DNA of 64,000 nt from Halarcobacter sp. (GTDB taxonomy: Bacteria > Campylobacterota > Campylobacteria > Campylobacterales > Arcobacteraceae). The stretch is from assembly GCF_963676935.1 (NCBI RefSeq), contig NZ_OY781470.1, forward strand, positions 372,001-436,000, read 5' to 3'. Below are positions 45,376 to 54,325 of this stretch, piece by piece. The translations under genes and the position numbers were made by a program. The notes below the pieces were generated by a model that made no database searches, had not been told where the DNA came from, and worked only from the letters and a program-made list of their open reading frames with translations. Every line of letters begins with the position of its first letter. Position 1 is the first letter of the stretch.

Positions 45376-46443
45376 ATGTCTATATTAGATATAGTAAAAC
45401 CAGGTGTTTTAAGTGGTAGTGAAGCAAAAAAAGTTTTTGATTATGCAAAAGAGAATAATTTTGCAATACCAGCAGTTAATGTTGTTGGTTCTGATTCTGT
45501 TAATGCTGTTTTAGAAGTAGCTGCAAAAGTTAAATCACCAATTATAATTCAATTTTCAAATGGTGGAGCTCAGTTTTTTGCAGGTAAAGGATTAAAAACT
45601 GATGATGCAGCAGTTTTAGGTGGAATTAGCGGTGCGCAACATGTACATACTATGGCTGAAGCTTATGGTGTACCAGTTATTTTACATACTGATCATGCTG
45701 CAAGAAAATTACTTCCATGGATTGATGGACTAATTGATGCTGGAAAAAAACACTTTGAAAAAACTGGGAAACCTTTATTTACTTCTCATATGTTAGATTT
45801 ATCAGAAGAGTCTTTAGAAGAAAATGTTGCAACTTGTGTTGAATATTTTAAAACTATGAATGAAATCGATATGTTAATTGAGATTGAACTTGGTATTACA
45901 GGTGGAGAAGAAGATGGTGTTGACAATACAGATGTTGATAACTCTTTATTATATACTCAACCTGAAGAAGTTTGTTATGCTTTTGAAAAATTAAATGAAG
46001 TTGGTCCTAATTTTACTATTGCAGCTTCATTTGGAAATGTGCATGGTGTATATAAACCAGGTAATGTTGTACTAAGTCCTGTGATTTTAAATAATTCTCA
46101 AAAATATATTGAAGAAAAACATAAAACTATTGATAAACCAGTTAGCTTTGTTTTCCATGGTGGTTCAGGGTCTGCACTAGAAGAGATTAGAGAAGCTTTA
46201 ACTTATGGTGTAGTTAAAATGAATATTGATACAGATACTCAATGGGCATTTTGGGATGGTGTTAGAGGTTTTGTATCTAAAAATTATGATTACCTACAAA
46301 GTCAAATTGGAAACCCAGAGGGTGAAGATAAACCTAATAAATCTTATTATGATCCAAGAAAATGGTTAAGAGCTGGTCAAGAGTCTATGATAGCAAGACT
46401 TGAGATAGCTTATTCTGATCTTTGTTCTTTAAATAAAAACTAG
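45376..46443 (+). CDS. fba: Class II fructose-bisphosphate aldolase
   Basis: A zinc-dependent aldolase of glycolysis and gluconeogenesis. The 355-residue length is that of the E. coli FbaA type. Zinc and substrate motifs are VILHTDHAARKLLPW, IEIELGITGGEEDGVDN, SFGNVHGVYKPGNVVL and FVFHGGSGS. ATG 45376 follows TAGGAG. It is probably transcribed with the peb4-like gene upstream and ends in a terminator that overlaps the convergent exbD gene. Confidence 0.96.
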   Translation: MSILDIVKPGVLSGSEAKKVFDYAKENNFAIPAVNVVGSDSVNAVLEVAAKVKSPIIIQFSNGGAQFFAGKGLKTDDAAVLGGISGAQHVHTMAEAYGVPVILHTDHAARKLLPWIDGLIDAGKKHFEKTGKPLFTSHMLDLSEESLEENVATCVEYFKTMNEIDMLIEIELGITGGEEDGVDNTDVDNSLLYTQPEEVCYAFEKLNEVGPNFTIAASFGNVHGVYKPGNVVLSPVILNNSQKYIEEKHKTIDKPVSFVFHGGSGSALEEIREALTYGVVKMNIDTDTQWAFWDGVRGFVSKNYDYLQSQIGNPEGEDKPNKSYYDPRKWLRAGQESMIARLEIAYSDLCSLNKN

Positions 46444-46466
46444 GCTTTTGCTTAGTTTTTATTTCT
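46435..46466. terminator. Terminator of fba, shared with exbD
   Basis: AAAAACTAGGC (46435-46445) pairs with GCTTAGTTTTT (46450-46460) with one G-U pair and a TTTT loop. It includes the fba stop and reaches into the exbD 3' end. Confidence 0.65.
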
Positions 46467-46845
46467 TTTCACTAGTTACTAAAGCTAGATTATTTAGATT
46501 ATATTTTTGAAGTAAATCTAAAACTTTTGTAATTCTCTCATATTTAGTATCTTTATCTATTTTTACTATTATTGCACTTTTTTTATTTTTTACTAATTTT
46601 AAATTTTCTTCTAATGAAATAAAATTAACTTCTAATCCTTTTATCGCAATTTTATTTTCATTTAGTTCAATATAAACTTGTTCATCTTTTATCTCTATAG
46701 CTTTTGCATCTGCTTCCGGTAGATTTAGCATTAAAGCCAGCTCATCTTTTTTAAATACTGAAGTTACAATAAAAAATATTAGTAAAATAAATACAACATC
46801 AATAATGGGAGTTAAATCTAACCCTATATAGTCTCTTCGTTTCAT
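46459..46845 (-). CDS. exbD: ExbD/TolR-family biopolymer transport protein
   Basis: A 128-residue protein with a short cytoplasmic start (MKRRDYIGLDLTPIIDV), one membrane segment with the family's essential Asp (D16 in PIIDVVFILLIFFIV), and a periplasmic C-terminal domain. With ExbB it forms a proton-driven motor that energises TonB- or Tol-dependent outer-membrane processes. Its ATG overlaps the exbB stop by one base. No tonB gene is adjacent, so Tol versus Exb function is not settled. Confidence 0.92.
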   Translation of the reverse strand: MKRRDYIGLDLTPIIDVVFILLIFFIVTSVFKKDELALMLNLPEADAKAIEIKDEQVYIELNENKIAIKGLEVNFISLEENLKLVKNKKSAIIVKIDKDTKYERITKVLDLLQKYNLNNLALVTSEKK

Positions 46846-47318
46846 TAGTTTAAAAACTCTTTTTTTGCTTTTAATTCTATTGAGTCAATTACAGAGATAA
46901 AATAGTTGTATGCAATTAGATGTGGAATGGCAACAATTAATCCTGCAATTGTAGTAATAAGTGCTATAGAGATACCTCCTGAAAATATTGTAGGGTCTCC
47001 TAAACCTTTTTGTGTAATTTCTTCAAAAGCTTTATATACACCATAAACTGTCCCCAAAAGACCCAGTAAAGGCGCTACAGAAGCAATATTTTTTATATAT
47101 GTTAAACCAGATTCTAGTTTTTTTACTTCATATTCTATTTGAATCTCTAAAGTTTTTAAATGTGTTAAATCTATTTTATTTTTTATTTTTTTTAGCATAG
47201 AATTTTTTCTAGGTATTGTAAAAAATTTCCAAAGAATAATTGTAAATCCAATAAAATTTAAAAATATTAAGATATAAACAATCACTCCACCTTTTTCGAT
47301 ATAATCTAATAAATCCAT
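46845..47318 (-). CDS. exbB: ExbB/TolQ-family proton channel protein
   Basis: A 157-residue MotA/TolQ/ExbB-family protein with three membrane segments. Signatures are IEKGGVIVYILIFLNFIGF, then IASVAPLLGLLGTVYGVYKAF, then GISIALITTIAGLIVAIPHL. It is shorter than E. coli ExbB, as usual in this phylum. It is the first gene of the pair with exbD, and it is divergent from the PLP-enzyme gene at 47372 across only 53 bases. Confidence 0.92.
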   Translation of the reverse strand: MDLLDYIEKGGVIVYILIFLNFIGFTIILWKFFTIPRKNSMLKKIKNKIDLTHLKTLEIQIEYEVKKLESGLTYIKNIASVAPLLGLLGTVYGVYKAFEEITQKGLGDPTIFSGGISIALITTIAGLIVAIPHLIAYNYFISVIDSIELKAKKEFLN

Positions 47319-47358
47319 GTATAACTCTCTTTATTCTTTATGTTTCGTGTAATTTTAG

Positions 47359-47364
47359 TATAAT
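47359..47364 (+). promoter_or_regulatory. -10 box placed for a leaderless transcript
   Basis: TATAAT at 47359-47364 ends seven bases before the ATG at 47372. Transcription should start at or next to the start codon. No ribosome binding site lies between. Confidence 0.55.
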
Positions 47365-47371
47365 AATCTTA

Positions 47372-48241
47372 ATGAATTATATAAACTCACCAATAGAAAA
47401 AATTAAATTTAATAAAAAAGAGCTTTTTGTAAAAAGAGATGATTTACTAGATAAGCAATTTTCAGGTAATAAAGCTAGAAAATTTTACTATTTTTTAGAA
47501 AGCGATATTAAAAATATAGAAAAAATAATTAGCTACGGTTCAGCTCAAGCAAACTCTTTATACTCTTTATCTGTATTAGCAAAATTAAAAGAAGTAAAAT
47601 TAGATTTTTATGTAAATCATATAAGTTCTTTTTTAAAAGAGAATCCAGATGGTAATTATAAATTTGCTCTAGAAAATGGTGCAAATATTATAGAAAAAAA
47701 TTGTGATGATATAGATCAATATATAAATAATATACTTGATGAAAAAATGCTTTTTATTGAAGAGGGTGGAAGAGTAAAAGAAGCAGAATATGGAATACAA
47801 ATCTTAGCAAAAGAGATAAATGATTGGGCATTAGAAAATAGTATAAAAAATCTAAAAATAGTTCTTCCTAGTGGTACAGGAACAACTGCACTTTTTTTAC
47901 AAAAAAACCTCTCTTTTGAAGTTTTAACTGTAGCATGCGTTGGGGGTAGTGATTATTTGAAAAAACAATTTTTTCATTTAGAGCAAGATGAAAAATTTCA
48001 CCCTACAATTATAGAGATGCAAAAAAAATATCACTTCGGAAAACTATATAAAGAGTTTTATGAGATGTGGATAAAAGTAAAAAATGATTCTAACATAGAG
48101 TTTGACTTATTGTATGATCCTTTAGGTTTTTTAGCTTTACAGAAAGTATATGATACTAATTTTGTATACTTATATATACATCAAGGTGGAATTTTAGGAA
48201 ATGAAACAATGTTAAAACGTTATAAAAGAAAGTTTGAGTAA
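47372..48241 (+). CDS. PLP enzyme of the ACC deaminase/D-cysteine desulfhydrase family
   Basis: A 289-residue fold type II PLP enzyme. The catalytic lysine lies in the motif QFSGNKARK near residue 34, preceded by VKRDDLLD. The SYGSAQANSLYSLSVLA segment binds the substrate carboxylate, and the phosphate-binding loop is LPSGTGTTALFL. It is somewhat shorter than typical ACC deaminase (about 340). Removal of amino groups from D-cysteine or a related D-amino acid is more likely than ACC turnover, but the substrate is unproven. There is no ribosome site, and the promoter is very close. Confidence 0.84.
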   Translation: MNYINSPIEKIKFNKKELFVKRDDLLDKQFSGNKARKFYYFLESDIKNIEKIISYGSAQANSLYSLSVLAKLKEVKLDFYVNHISSFLKENPDGNYKFALENGANIIEKNCDDIDQYINNILDEKMLFIEEGGRVKEAEYGIQILAKEINDWALENSIKNLKIVLPSGTGTTALFLQKNLSFEVLTVACVGGSDYLKKQFFHLEQDEKFHPTIIEMQKKYHFGKLYKEFYEMWIKVKNDSNIEFDLLYDPLGFLALQKVYDTNFVYLYIHQGGILGNETMLKRYKRKFE

Positions 48242-48286
48242 TTTAATAATTTTTTAGATAATATAAAAAAAATGATAGGATTTTTT

Positions 48287-51202
48287 TTGAATATACTCAG
48301 ATACTTTTTATTAATTATTACATTTATTGTTGTAACACATGCTTCTCAAACAAGAGAGTTAAAAGAGGTATCTGTTCAATTAAATTGGAAATATCAATTT
48401 GAATTTGCAGGATTTATTGCTGCAAAAGAGAAAGGCTTTTATAAAGAACAAGGCTTAGCTGTTGATATTAAAGAATTTGTACCTGGTGTTAATATTGTAG
48501 AAGATTTAAAAAGTGAAAAAACAACTTTTTCAGTTTATGACTTTTCAGTATTAAATCTAGAAGAACAAAAAGACTCTTTAAAACTTGTTGCAAACTATTT
48601 TAAACGTTCTGCTTTAGTATTTGTAACTAAGCAAAACATAGTAACTCCATTTGATTTAAAAAATAAAACAATTATGATAGAGGAAGAGCAATTAGATTTA
48701 TCTACACTAAATGCACTATTCAAAAAGTTTAATATTTCAAAAAAAGATTTTAAATTTAAACAACACACTTTTAATCCTAAAAATTTTATAGATGGTGAAG
48801 TTGATGCAATGAGTGCATATTTATCAAATGAAATATATGAAATTAAAAAATCAAAAGTTCCTTTTAATATTATTGATCCCCAAACTTATGGCATTTATGG
48901 TTCAGGAGTAAATTTATTTACAACAAAAAAATTGACAGAAGAAAACCCTCAACTCGTAAAAAAATTTATTGAAGCTACAAACAAAGGGTGGATATATTCA
49001 TTAGCAAATAAAAAAGAGATTGTCGATATTATTTATGATAAATATTCAAAAACAAAAACAAAAGATGCTTTATTATTTGAAGCTAATCAAATAGAAAAGC
49101 TTATAATGCCTAAAATCTATGATATAGGAAAAATAGATAAACAGTTATTTCAAAAAAATATAAATGAATTTATAAATGATGGTTTAATAAAAAATAAATT
49201 TAATGTTGAAGATATAATTTTTGATATAAATGAAAAGAAAAAAACGCAGTTAAATTTTACAAAAGAGCAAAAAGATTATATTTTAAAAAAAGATAAAATT
49301 ACAATGTGTATCGATCCTGATTGGATGCCATATGAAAAACTTGTAGATGGCAAACATATCGGTATGACTTCTGAATATATACCTATTTTATCTAAGAAAA
49401 TAGGTATACCTATTGAGTTAGTTCCTACTAAAAACTGGAGTGAATCTATAGAGTTCGCAAAAACAAGAAAGTGTGATATTTTTTCATTAGCTTCAGTTTC
49501 ACCATCTAGATTATCTTATATGAATTTCACTAGCCCATATGTTTCTTTTCCTTTAGTTATTGCCACAAGAAATGATGAAGTATTTATATCTGATCCTGAT
49601 AGTCTTATTAATGAAAAAAAGATTGGGGTTGTTAAAAATTATTCTATAGAAGAGATTCTAAAAAGAATCCATCCTGATAATAAAATTGTTTCTGTGAAGA
49701 ATGTAAATGATGGAATGGAGAAAGTAGCAAGAGGTGAACTTTTTGGGTTTGTAGATGCCTTACCAACTATAGCATATACTTTACAACACAATTATATTGG
49801 CGAACTTAAAATTAGTGGAAAATTTAATTATAATTTTGAGTTAGGTATTGGTGTAAGAAATGATGATATTATTTTATTTGAATTGTTCCAAAAAGCTGTT
49901 CAAGCTATAGATGAAAAAGAGAAACAAAGAATTATCAATAGTTATATCTCTGTAAATGTAGAATCAGGTTTTGATTATACACTTTTTTATCAAGTTGGTA
50001 TTATTCTTTTTATTATAAGTTTATTTCTTTTTTATAGACATTTTCAAGTTTCAAAACATAATAGAGTACTGAAGAAACAACAAAATCAATTAAATAAATC
50101 AAATGAAGAGTTAACAAAAACTAAAAAGAAATTAGAAGCTTCTATAAAAGATTTTGAAATACTTATAAACTCAGTAACAGAAGCAATTTTTATTTTTGAA
50201 AATGATGTATGTATAGATGCAAATGATATCGCACACAAAATGTATGGATATAATTCAAAAGATGAAATTATAGGAAAAAATATAAAAGATTTTGTCCCTA
50301 AAGAGACATATAAAAAAATAAAAGAAAGAAAACGTGAAGATGATTCAAATATTTATGAATCAAAAGGTATAAAAAAAGATGGAACAATAATCGATGTTTT
50401 ATCAAAAGGTACAAATGCCATGATCAATTCAAAAAAAGTAAGAATATCTGCTATTGTAGATATTTCAGAAACTAAACAAAAAGAGCAATTATTATTTCAA
50501 CAATCAAAAATGGCTTCTATGGGACAAATGCTAGAAAATATTGCTCACCAATGGAGACAACCATTAAGCTTAATAAGTTCAATATCAACTGCTATTGAGT
50601 TAAAAAAAGATTTAGATATTTCAACTATTGAAGATGAGAGAAAAGAACTTAAAAAAATCAATTCAACTGCACAACACCTTTCTGAAACTATTGAGGATTT
50701 TAGAAACTTCTTTAAATCTGATAAGAAAAAAGTTGAATTTTCTATTTTAAAATCGATTGATAAATCATTAGAGTTGGTTGAAGGTATACTTAAAAACAAT
50801 TCAATTACTGTAGTATTTGAAAACGTTGATGATGCAATGATAAAAAGTTATGAAAATGAATTTACTCAGGCATTAGTAAATATATTTTACAATGCAAAAG
50901 ATGCCTTTGAAAAACAAGAAAAAGAAAGATATATTTTTATTGATTTACAAAAAGAAAAAGATATATTTATATTAAAAATAAAAGACAATGCTAAAGGGAT
51001 AGAAGAATCAATAATTAAAAATATTTTTGAACCATACTTTACTACAAAACATCAGTCACAAGGCACTGGAATAGGTCTTTATATGACTCAAATGATTGTT
51101 GAAAAACATATGAGAGGAAAAATAGAAGTAGAGAATATAAGTTATACATATAAAAACAAAAAATACTCCGGAGCACAATTTACTTTTAAACTACCTGTTT
51201 AA
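48287..51202 (+). CDS. Chimeric sensor histidine kinase: NMT1 + SBP3 + PAS + HisKA
   Basis: A 971-residue kinase. A signal peptide (residues 1 to about 19) is followed by an NMT1/THI5-like domain (about 30-310, VQLNWKYQFEFAGFIAAKEKG). A family 3 solute-binding domain comes next (about 335-555, CIDPDWMPYEKLVDG), then one membrane segment (about 565-585) and a coiled coil. A PAS domain (about 620-735), HisKA with NIAHQWRQPLSL and an ATPase domain ending in GTGIGLYMTQ complete it. TTG 48287 follows AGGA by six bases; ATG 48272 has no ribosome site. No receiver domain or regulator gene is adjacent. It probably senses a pyrimidine- or amino-acid-like ligand. Confidence 0.88.
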   Translation: MNILRYFLLIITFIVVTHASQTRELKEVSVQLNWKYQFEFAGFIAAKEKGFYKEQGLAVDIKEFVPGVNIVEDLKSEKTTFSVYDFSVLNLEEQKDSLKLVANYFKRSALVFVTKQNIVTPFDLKNKTIMIEEEQLDLSTLNALFKKFNISKKDFKFKQHTFNPKNFIDGEVDAMSAYLSNEIYEIKKSKVPFNIIDPQTYGIYGSGVNLFTTKKLTEENPQLVKKFIEATNKGWIYSLANKKEIVDIIYDKYSKTKTKDALLFEANQIEKLIMPKIYDIGKIDKQLFQKNINEFINDGLIKNKFNVEDIIFDINEKKKTQLNFTKEQKDYILKKDKITMCIDPDWMPYEKLVDGKHIGMTSEYIPILSKKIGIPIELVPTKNWSESIEFAKTRKCDIFSLASVSPSRLSYMNFTSPYVSFPLVIATRNDEVFISDPDSLINEKKIGVVKNYSIEEILKRIHPDNKIVSVKNVNDGMEKVARGELFGFVDALPTIAYTLQHNYIGELKISGKFNYNFELGIGVRNDDIILFELFQKAVQAIDEKEKQRIINSYISVNVESGFDYTLFYQVGIILFIISLFLFYRHFQVSKHNRVLKKQQNQLNKSNEELTKTKKKLEASIKDFEILINSVTEAIFIFENDVCIDANDIAHKMYGYNSKDEIIGKNIKDFVPKETYKKIKERKREDDSNIYESKGIKKDGTIIDVLSKGTNAMINSKKVRISAIVDISETKQKEQLLFQQSKMASMGQMLENIAHQWRQPLSLISSISTAIELKKDLDISTIEDERKELKKINSTAQHLSETIEDFRNFFKSDKKKVEFSILKSIDKSLELVEGILKNNSITVVFENVDDAMIKSYENEFTQALVNIFYNAKDAFEKQEKERYIFIDLQKEKDIFILKIKDNAKGIEESIIKNIFEPYFTTKHQSQGTGIGLYMTQMIVEKHMRGKIEVENISYTYKNKKYSGAQFTFKLPV

Positions 51203-51243
51203 ACCATATTTGACATGTCATTTACCTTTTACTTAAATTTAGA

Positions 51244-51249
51244 TATAAT
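51244..51249 (+). promoter_or_regulatory. Probable -10 box for the aroK-hisD operon
   Basis: TATAAT at 51244-51249 lies 30 bases before the aroK TTG, with an AGGA ribosome site between. Confidence 0.55.
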
Positions 51250-51279
51250 CTTACGATTTTATAAACTAGGAAATTCTAA

Positions 51280-51795
51280 TTGGATAAAAAGAATAATATA
51301 ATTTTAATAGGTTTTATGGGTGTTGGAAAAGGTACAATAGCTAGAGCTTTAGTTAAAGCAACAGATTATTTTGCAATAGATACTGATGATTTAATTGAAA
51401 GTGTTGAAAATAAAAAAATTAAAAAGATTTTTAAAGAAGAGGGTGAACCTTATTTTAGAAGTTTAGAAAAAAAATGTGCTTTATGGCTTGAAAAAAATGT
51501 AGATAATACTATTATTTCTACAGGTGGAGGTTTCTTTAGACAAGAAAATATCCACAGTATAGGAAAAGTGATATATTTAGAATCAAGTTTTGAGGGCATA
51601 TTAAATAGAATACACTCTTCACCAAATGCAAAAGTAAAATTAAAAAAAAGACCTCTTTTATCAAATTTAGAAGAAGCAAAAACTATATATGAACAAAGAA
51701 TTGAAGATTATGAAAAAGTAGCTGATATTACAGTAGATGTAGAAAATAGAGATATAGATGATATTATAAAAGATATATTAGGAAATATACAATGA
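51280..51795 (+). CDS. aroK: Shikimate kinase
   Basis: Phosphorylates shikimate in the chorismate pathway. The 171-residue protein has Walker A as GFMGVGKGT, the shikimate-binding DTDDLIE, the segment EEGEPYFRSLE and TGGGFF, all standard. The lid contains KKRPLL. Translation begins at TTG 51280, eight bases after AGGA. Its end overlaps hisD by four bases (ATGA), so the two are co-translated. Confidence 0.94.
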   Translation: MDKKNNIILIGFMGVGKGTIARALVKATDYFAIDTDDLIESVENKKIKKIFKEEGEPYFRSLEKKCALWLEKNVDNTIISTGGGFFRQENIHSIGKVIYLESSFEGILNRIHSSPNAKVKLKKRPLLSNLEEAKTIYEQRIEDYEKVADITVDVENRDIDDIIKDILGNIQ

Positions 51796-53090
51796 AGATA
51801 ATTAATACAAAAGATGCAAGTTTTAGTAAAGAGTTTGAAAATATCTTAAGTAGAGCAAAAACTGATATCAAAGGTGTATCAGCGATTGTTACAGGAATAA
51901 TTGATGAGATTGTTCAAGATGGTAATGAAGCTTTAAAAGCACATATTGAGAAGTTTGATAAGTGGGAAGTAAAAAGTGATGATGAACTTATGATATCTCA
52001 AGAAGATATGAAAAAAGCATATGATAATATTGACGAAAATCTAAAAAAAGCATTACATACTGCTTATGATAGAATTAAAACTTACCATGAAAAACAACTT
52101 CCAAAATCATGGGTAGATTTTGAAAAAAATGGAACAATTTTAGGACAAAAAGTAACTCCTGTTGATAGGGCTGGACTTTATATTCCTGGTGGAAAAGCTG
52201 CATATCCAAGTTCTCTTTTAATGAATGCTATTCCAGCAATTGTTGCAGGTGTTGAAGAGATTGTTGTTTGTACTCCAACTCCGAATAATGAAGTAAATGA
52301 GTTACTTCTTGCGGCATGTCACATTTGTAAAATAAATAAAGCTTATAAAGTTGGTGGAGCTAGTGCTATTGCAGCAATGGCTTATGGTACACAAACAATT
52401 CCTAAAGTTGATGTTATAACTGGTCCAGGAAATATCTTTGTTGCAACAGCAAAAAAACTAGTATTTGGTGAAGTAAATATTGATATGATTGCAGGACCTT
52501 CTGAAATAGGTATCTTAAGTGATAGTAGTGCTAAACCAAAATATTTGGCAATTGATCTTTTATCACAAGCAGAACACGATGAGATGGCAAGTTCAATTAT
52601 GATTACTATTGATGAAGATGTTGCAAATAAAACATCAGATGAGGTTGAGAACTATTTAAAAAGTTTAAGTAGAGAAGCAATCGCTAGAAAATCTATTGAA
52701 GAAAGAGGTGCTATTATTATTGCACAAGATATGGATGAAGCCTTAGAATTAATGAACGAAATTGCTCCTGAACACTTAGAAGTAATGACAGTTAATCCAT
52801 TTGAACTATTACCAAAAATAAAACATGCAGGAGCTATTTTCTTAGGTGAAAATACCCCTGAACCAATTGGAGATTATATAGCTGGACCAAATCATACATT
52901 ACCAACTGGAAGTACAGCTAAGTTTTATAGCCCTTTAAATGTTGAAAACTTTTTAAAGAAAAGCTCAATTATAAACTTCTCTAAAAATGCAATTGATGAA
53001 TTAGGAGAAGCTTGCGCACTTTTAGCTGATACTGAAGGTTTAACTGCCCATGCTGAATCTGTAAGAGTTAGATTAAAAGAGGATAAATAA
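51792..53090 (+). CDS. hisD: Histidinol dehydrogenase
   Basis: Catalyses the last two steps of histidine synthesis, oxidising L-histidinol to histidine with two NAD. The 432-residue protein has GLYIPGGKAAYPSSLLMNAIP, VITGPGNIFVATAKKLVFG, LLSQAEHDEMASSIM (zinc and substrate ligands) and APEHLEVM with the catalytic Glu-His pair. It is separated from hisG (4578) by 47 kb, so histidine genes are dispersed here. The next gene starts one base after its stop. Confidence 0.96.
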   Translation: MKIINTKDASFSKEFENILSRAKTDIKGVSAIVTGIIDEIVQDGNEALKAHIEKFDKWEVKSDDELMISQEDMKKAYDNIDENLKKALHTAYDRIKTYHEKQLPKSWVDFEKNGTILGQKVTPVDRAGLYIPGGKAAYPSSLLMNAIPAIVAGVEEIVVCTPTPNNEVNELLLAACHICKINKAYKVGGASAIAAMAYGTQTIPKVDVITGPGNIFVATAKKLVFGEVNIDMIAGPSEIGILSDSSAKPKYLAIDLLSQAEHDEMASSIMITIDEDVANKTSDEVENYLKSLSREAIARKSIEERGAIIIAQDMDEALELMNEIAPEHLEVMTVNPFELLPKIKHAGAIFLGENTPEPIGDYIAGPNHTLPTGSTAKFYSPLNVENFLKKSSIINFSKNAIDELGEACALLADTEGLTAHAESVRVRLKEDK

Positions 53091-53091
53091 G

Positions 53092-53388
53092 ATGGCAAAT
53101 AATTGGTTAATCGAAGATGAGGATGATTTATTTGTAGGTTCTGCCAAGTCAAAATATTTTGATATTGCAAATCAAGCTAATAAAGAGATTGTTGAAGATG
53201 AGTTTGATAAATTATTAGAAAAACTAGCAGTTATGGAGATATTATTATCAAAAGACAAAGATGAAGAGTTTGATGTAAATGAAATTATAAAACAATATGT
53301 TCTTCAAAATTTAGATGAAGTTGAACAGATGAAAAAAGGTTTATATGTTGAACTTGCTGGTGATATAGTTTGTAGATTAGATTCGTAA
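53092..53388 (+). CDS. DUF2018-family protein (HP0242-like)
   Basis: A 98-residue acidic, all-helical protein. The central segment YFDIANQANKEIVEDEFDKL followed by LEKLAVMEILLSKD matches the DUF2018 family, typified by Helicobacter HP0242, whose structure is an intertwined helical dimer of unknown function. It sits directly after hisD and ahead of ispB, hemA and proS. The order DUF2018-ispB-hemA-proS parallels the HP0242 to HP0238 region of H. pylori, which supports the assignment. Confidence 0.82.
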   Translation: MANNWLIEDEDDLFVGSAKSKYFDIANQANKEIVEDEFDKLLEKLAVMEILLSKDKDEEFDVNEIIKQYVLQNLDEVEQMKKGLYVELAGDIVCRLDS

Positions 53389-53396
53389 GGTTAAAA

Positions 53397-54293
53397 GTGG
53401 AAGAGTTACAAAAAGTAAAAGATAAAATAAAAGATTTTGTTAAAGAGTGTAATGACAAAAAAAGTTTAGAGTTGCTTGATTTATTAGCAACAGGTAAGAT
53501 GTTAAGAAGTAAATTAATACTTAAAATTGCAGGTATTAATGAAGAATCAATAAAACTTTGTGCAATAGTAGAGATGATTCATGCAGCATCTTTATTGCAT
53601 GATGATGTTATTGATGAAGCTGATACAAGAAGAGGAAAACCTTCTATAAATGCACTTTTTGATAATAAAACTTCTATTATGTTTGGAGATATTTTATATT
53701 CAAAAGCCTTTACTGAATTATCTCAAATGAACAGGGAAGTTGCTTATACTGTATCAAGTGCTGTTACACTTTTAAGTATAGGTGAGATGTTAGATGTTGA
53801 TTTGACAAATGAGTTTAATACTTCTTATGACAAATATATAGATATGATTTATAAAAAAACTGCCTCATTAATAGAAGCATCAGCAAAATCAGCTGCAATA
53901 TTAGCAAACAAAGATAAAGAAAAATTTGCATTATATGGTAAAAATCTTGGTTTAGCTTTCCAAATGATTGATGATATTTTAGATATTACACAAGATAGCC
54001 AAACCTTGGGAAAACCTGCAATGTTAGATTTTGTAGAGGGTAAAGTTACTATTCCATATCTTTTATTACACCAAAGAATTGAAGATAAAAATAGATTAGA
54101 GAGTCTTTATAAAAAAAGTTTAAGCCAAGAAGATACATTATGGATTAAACAACAAATGAATGATACAAAAGCACTTGAAGATTCAATTAATGAAGCAAAA
54201 AAACTAGGATTAGAAGCTATTGAAGCAGTTAAAAGTGAAGATAATGAATCTTTAATACAAATTATGAGTGCAATGATAAATAGAGAATTTTAA
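53397..54293 (+). CDS. ispB: Polyprenyl diphosphate synthase
   Basis: A 298-residue trans-prenyl chain elongase that makes the side chain of menaquinone-type quinones. The first aspartate-rich motif is LLHDDVIDEADTRRG and the second DDILDITQD. A small residue (A in MIHAASLLHDD) five positions before the first motif suits a long-chain product. At 298 residues it is shorter than E. coli IspB, as in relatives. The start is GTG 53397, seven bases after TAAGG. Confidence 0.92.
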   Translation: MEELQKVKDKIKDFVKECNDKKSLELLDLLATGKMLRSKLILKIAGINEESIKLCAIVEMIHAASLLHDDVIDEADTRRGKPSINALFDNKTSIMFGDILYSKAFTELSQMNREVAYTVSSAVTLLSIGEMLDVDLTNEFNTSYDKYIDMIYKKTASLIEASAKSAAILANKDKEKFALYGKNLGLAFQMIDDILDITQDSQTLGKPAMLDFVEGKVTIPYLLLHQRIEDKNRLESLYKKSLSQEDTLWIKQQMNDTKALEDSINEAKKLGLEAIEAVKSEDNESLIQIMSAMINREF

Positions 54294-54325
54294 ATTATTT
54301 AAGATAGGTAAAGAGAGTTGAGATT

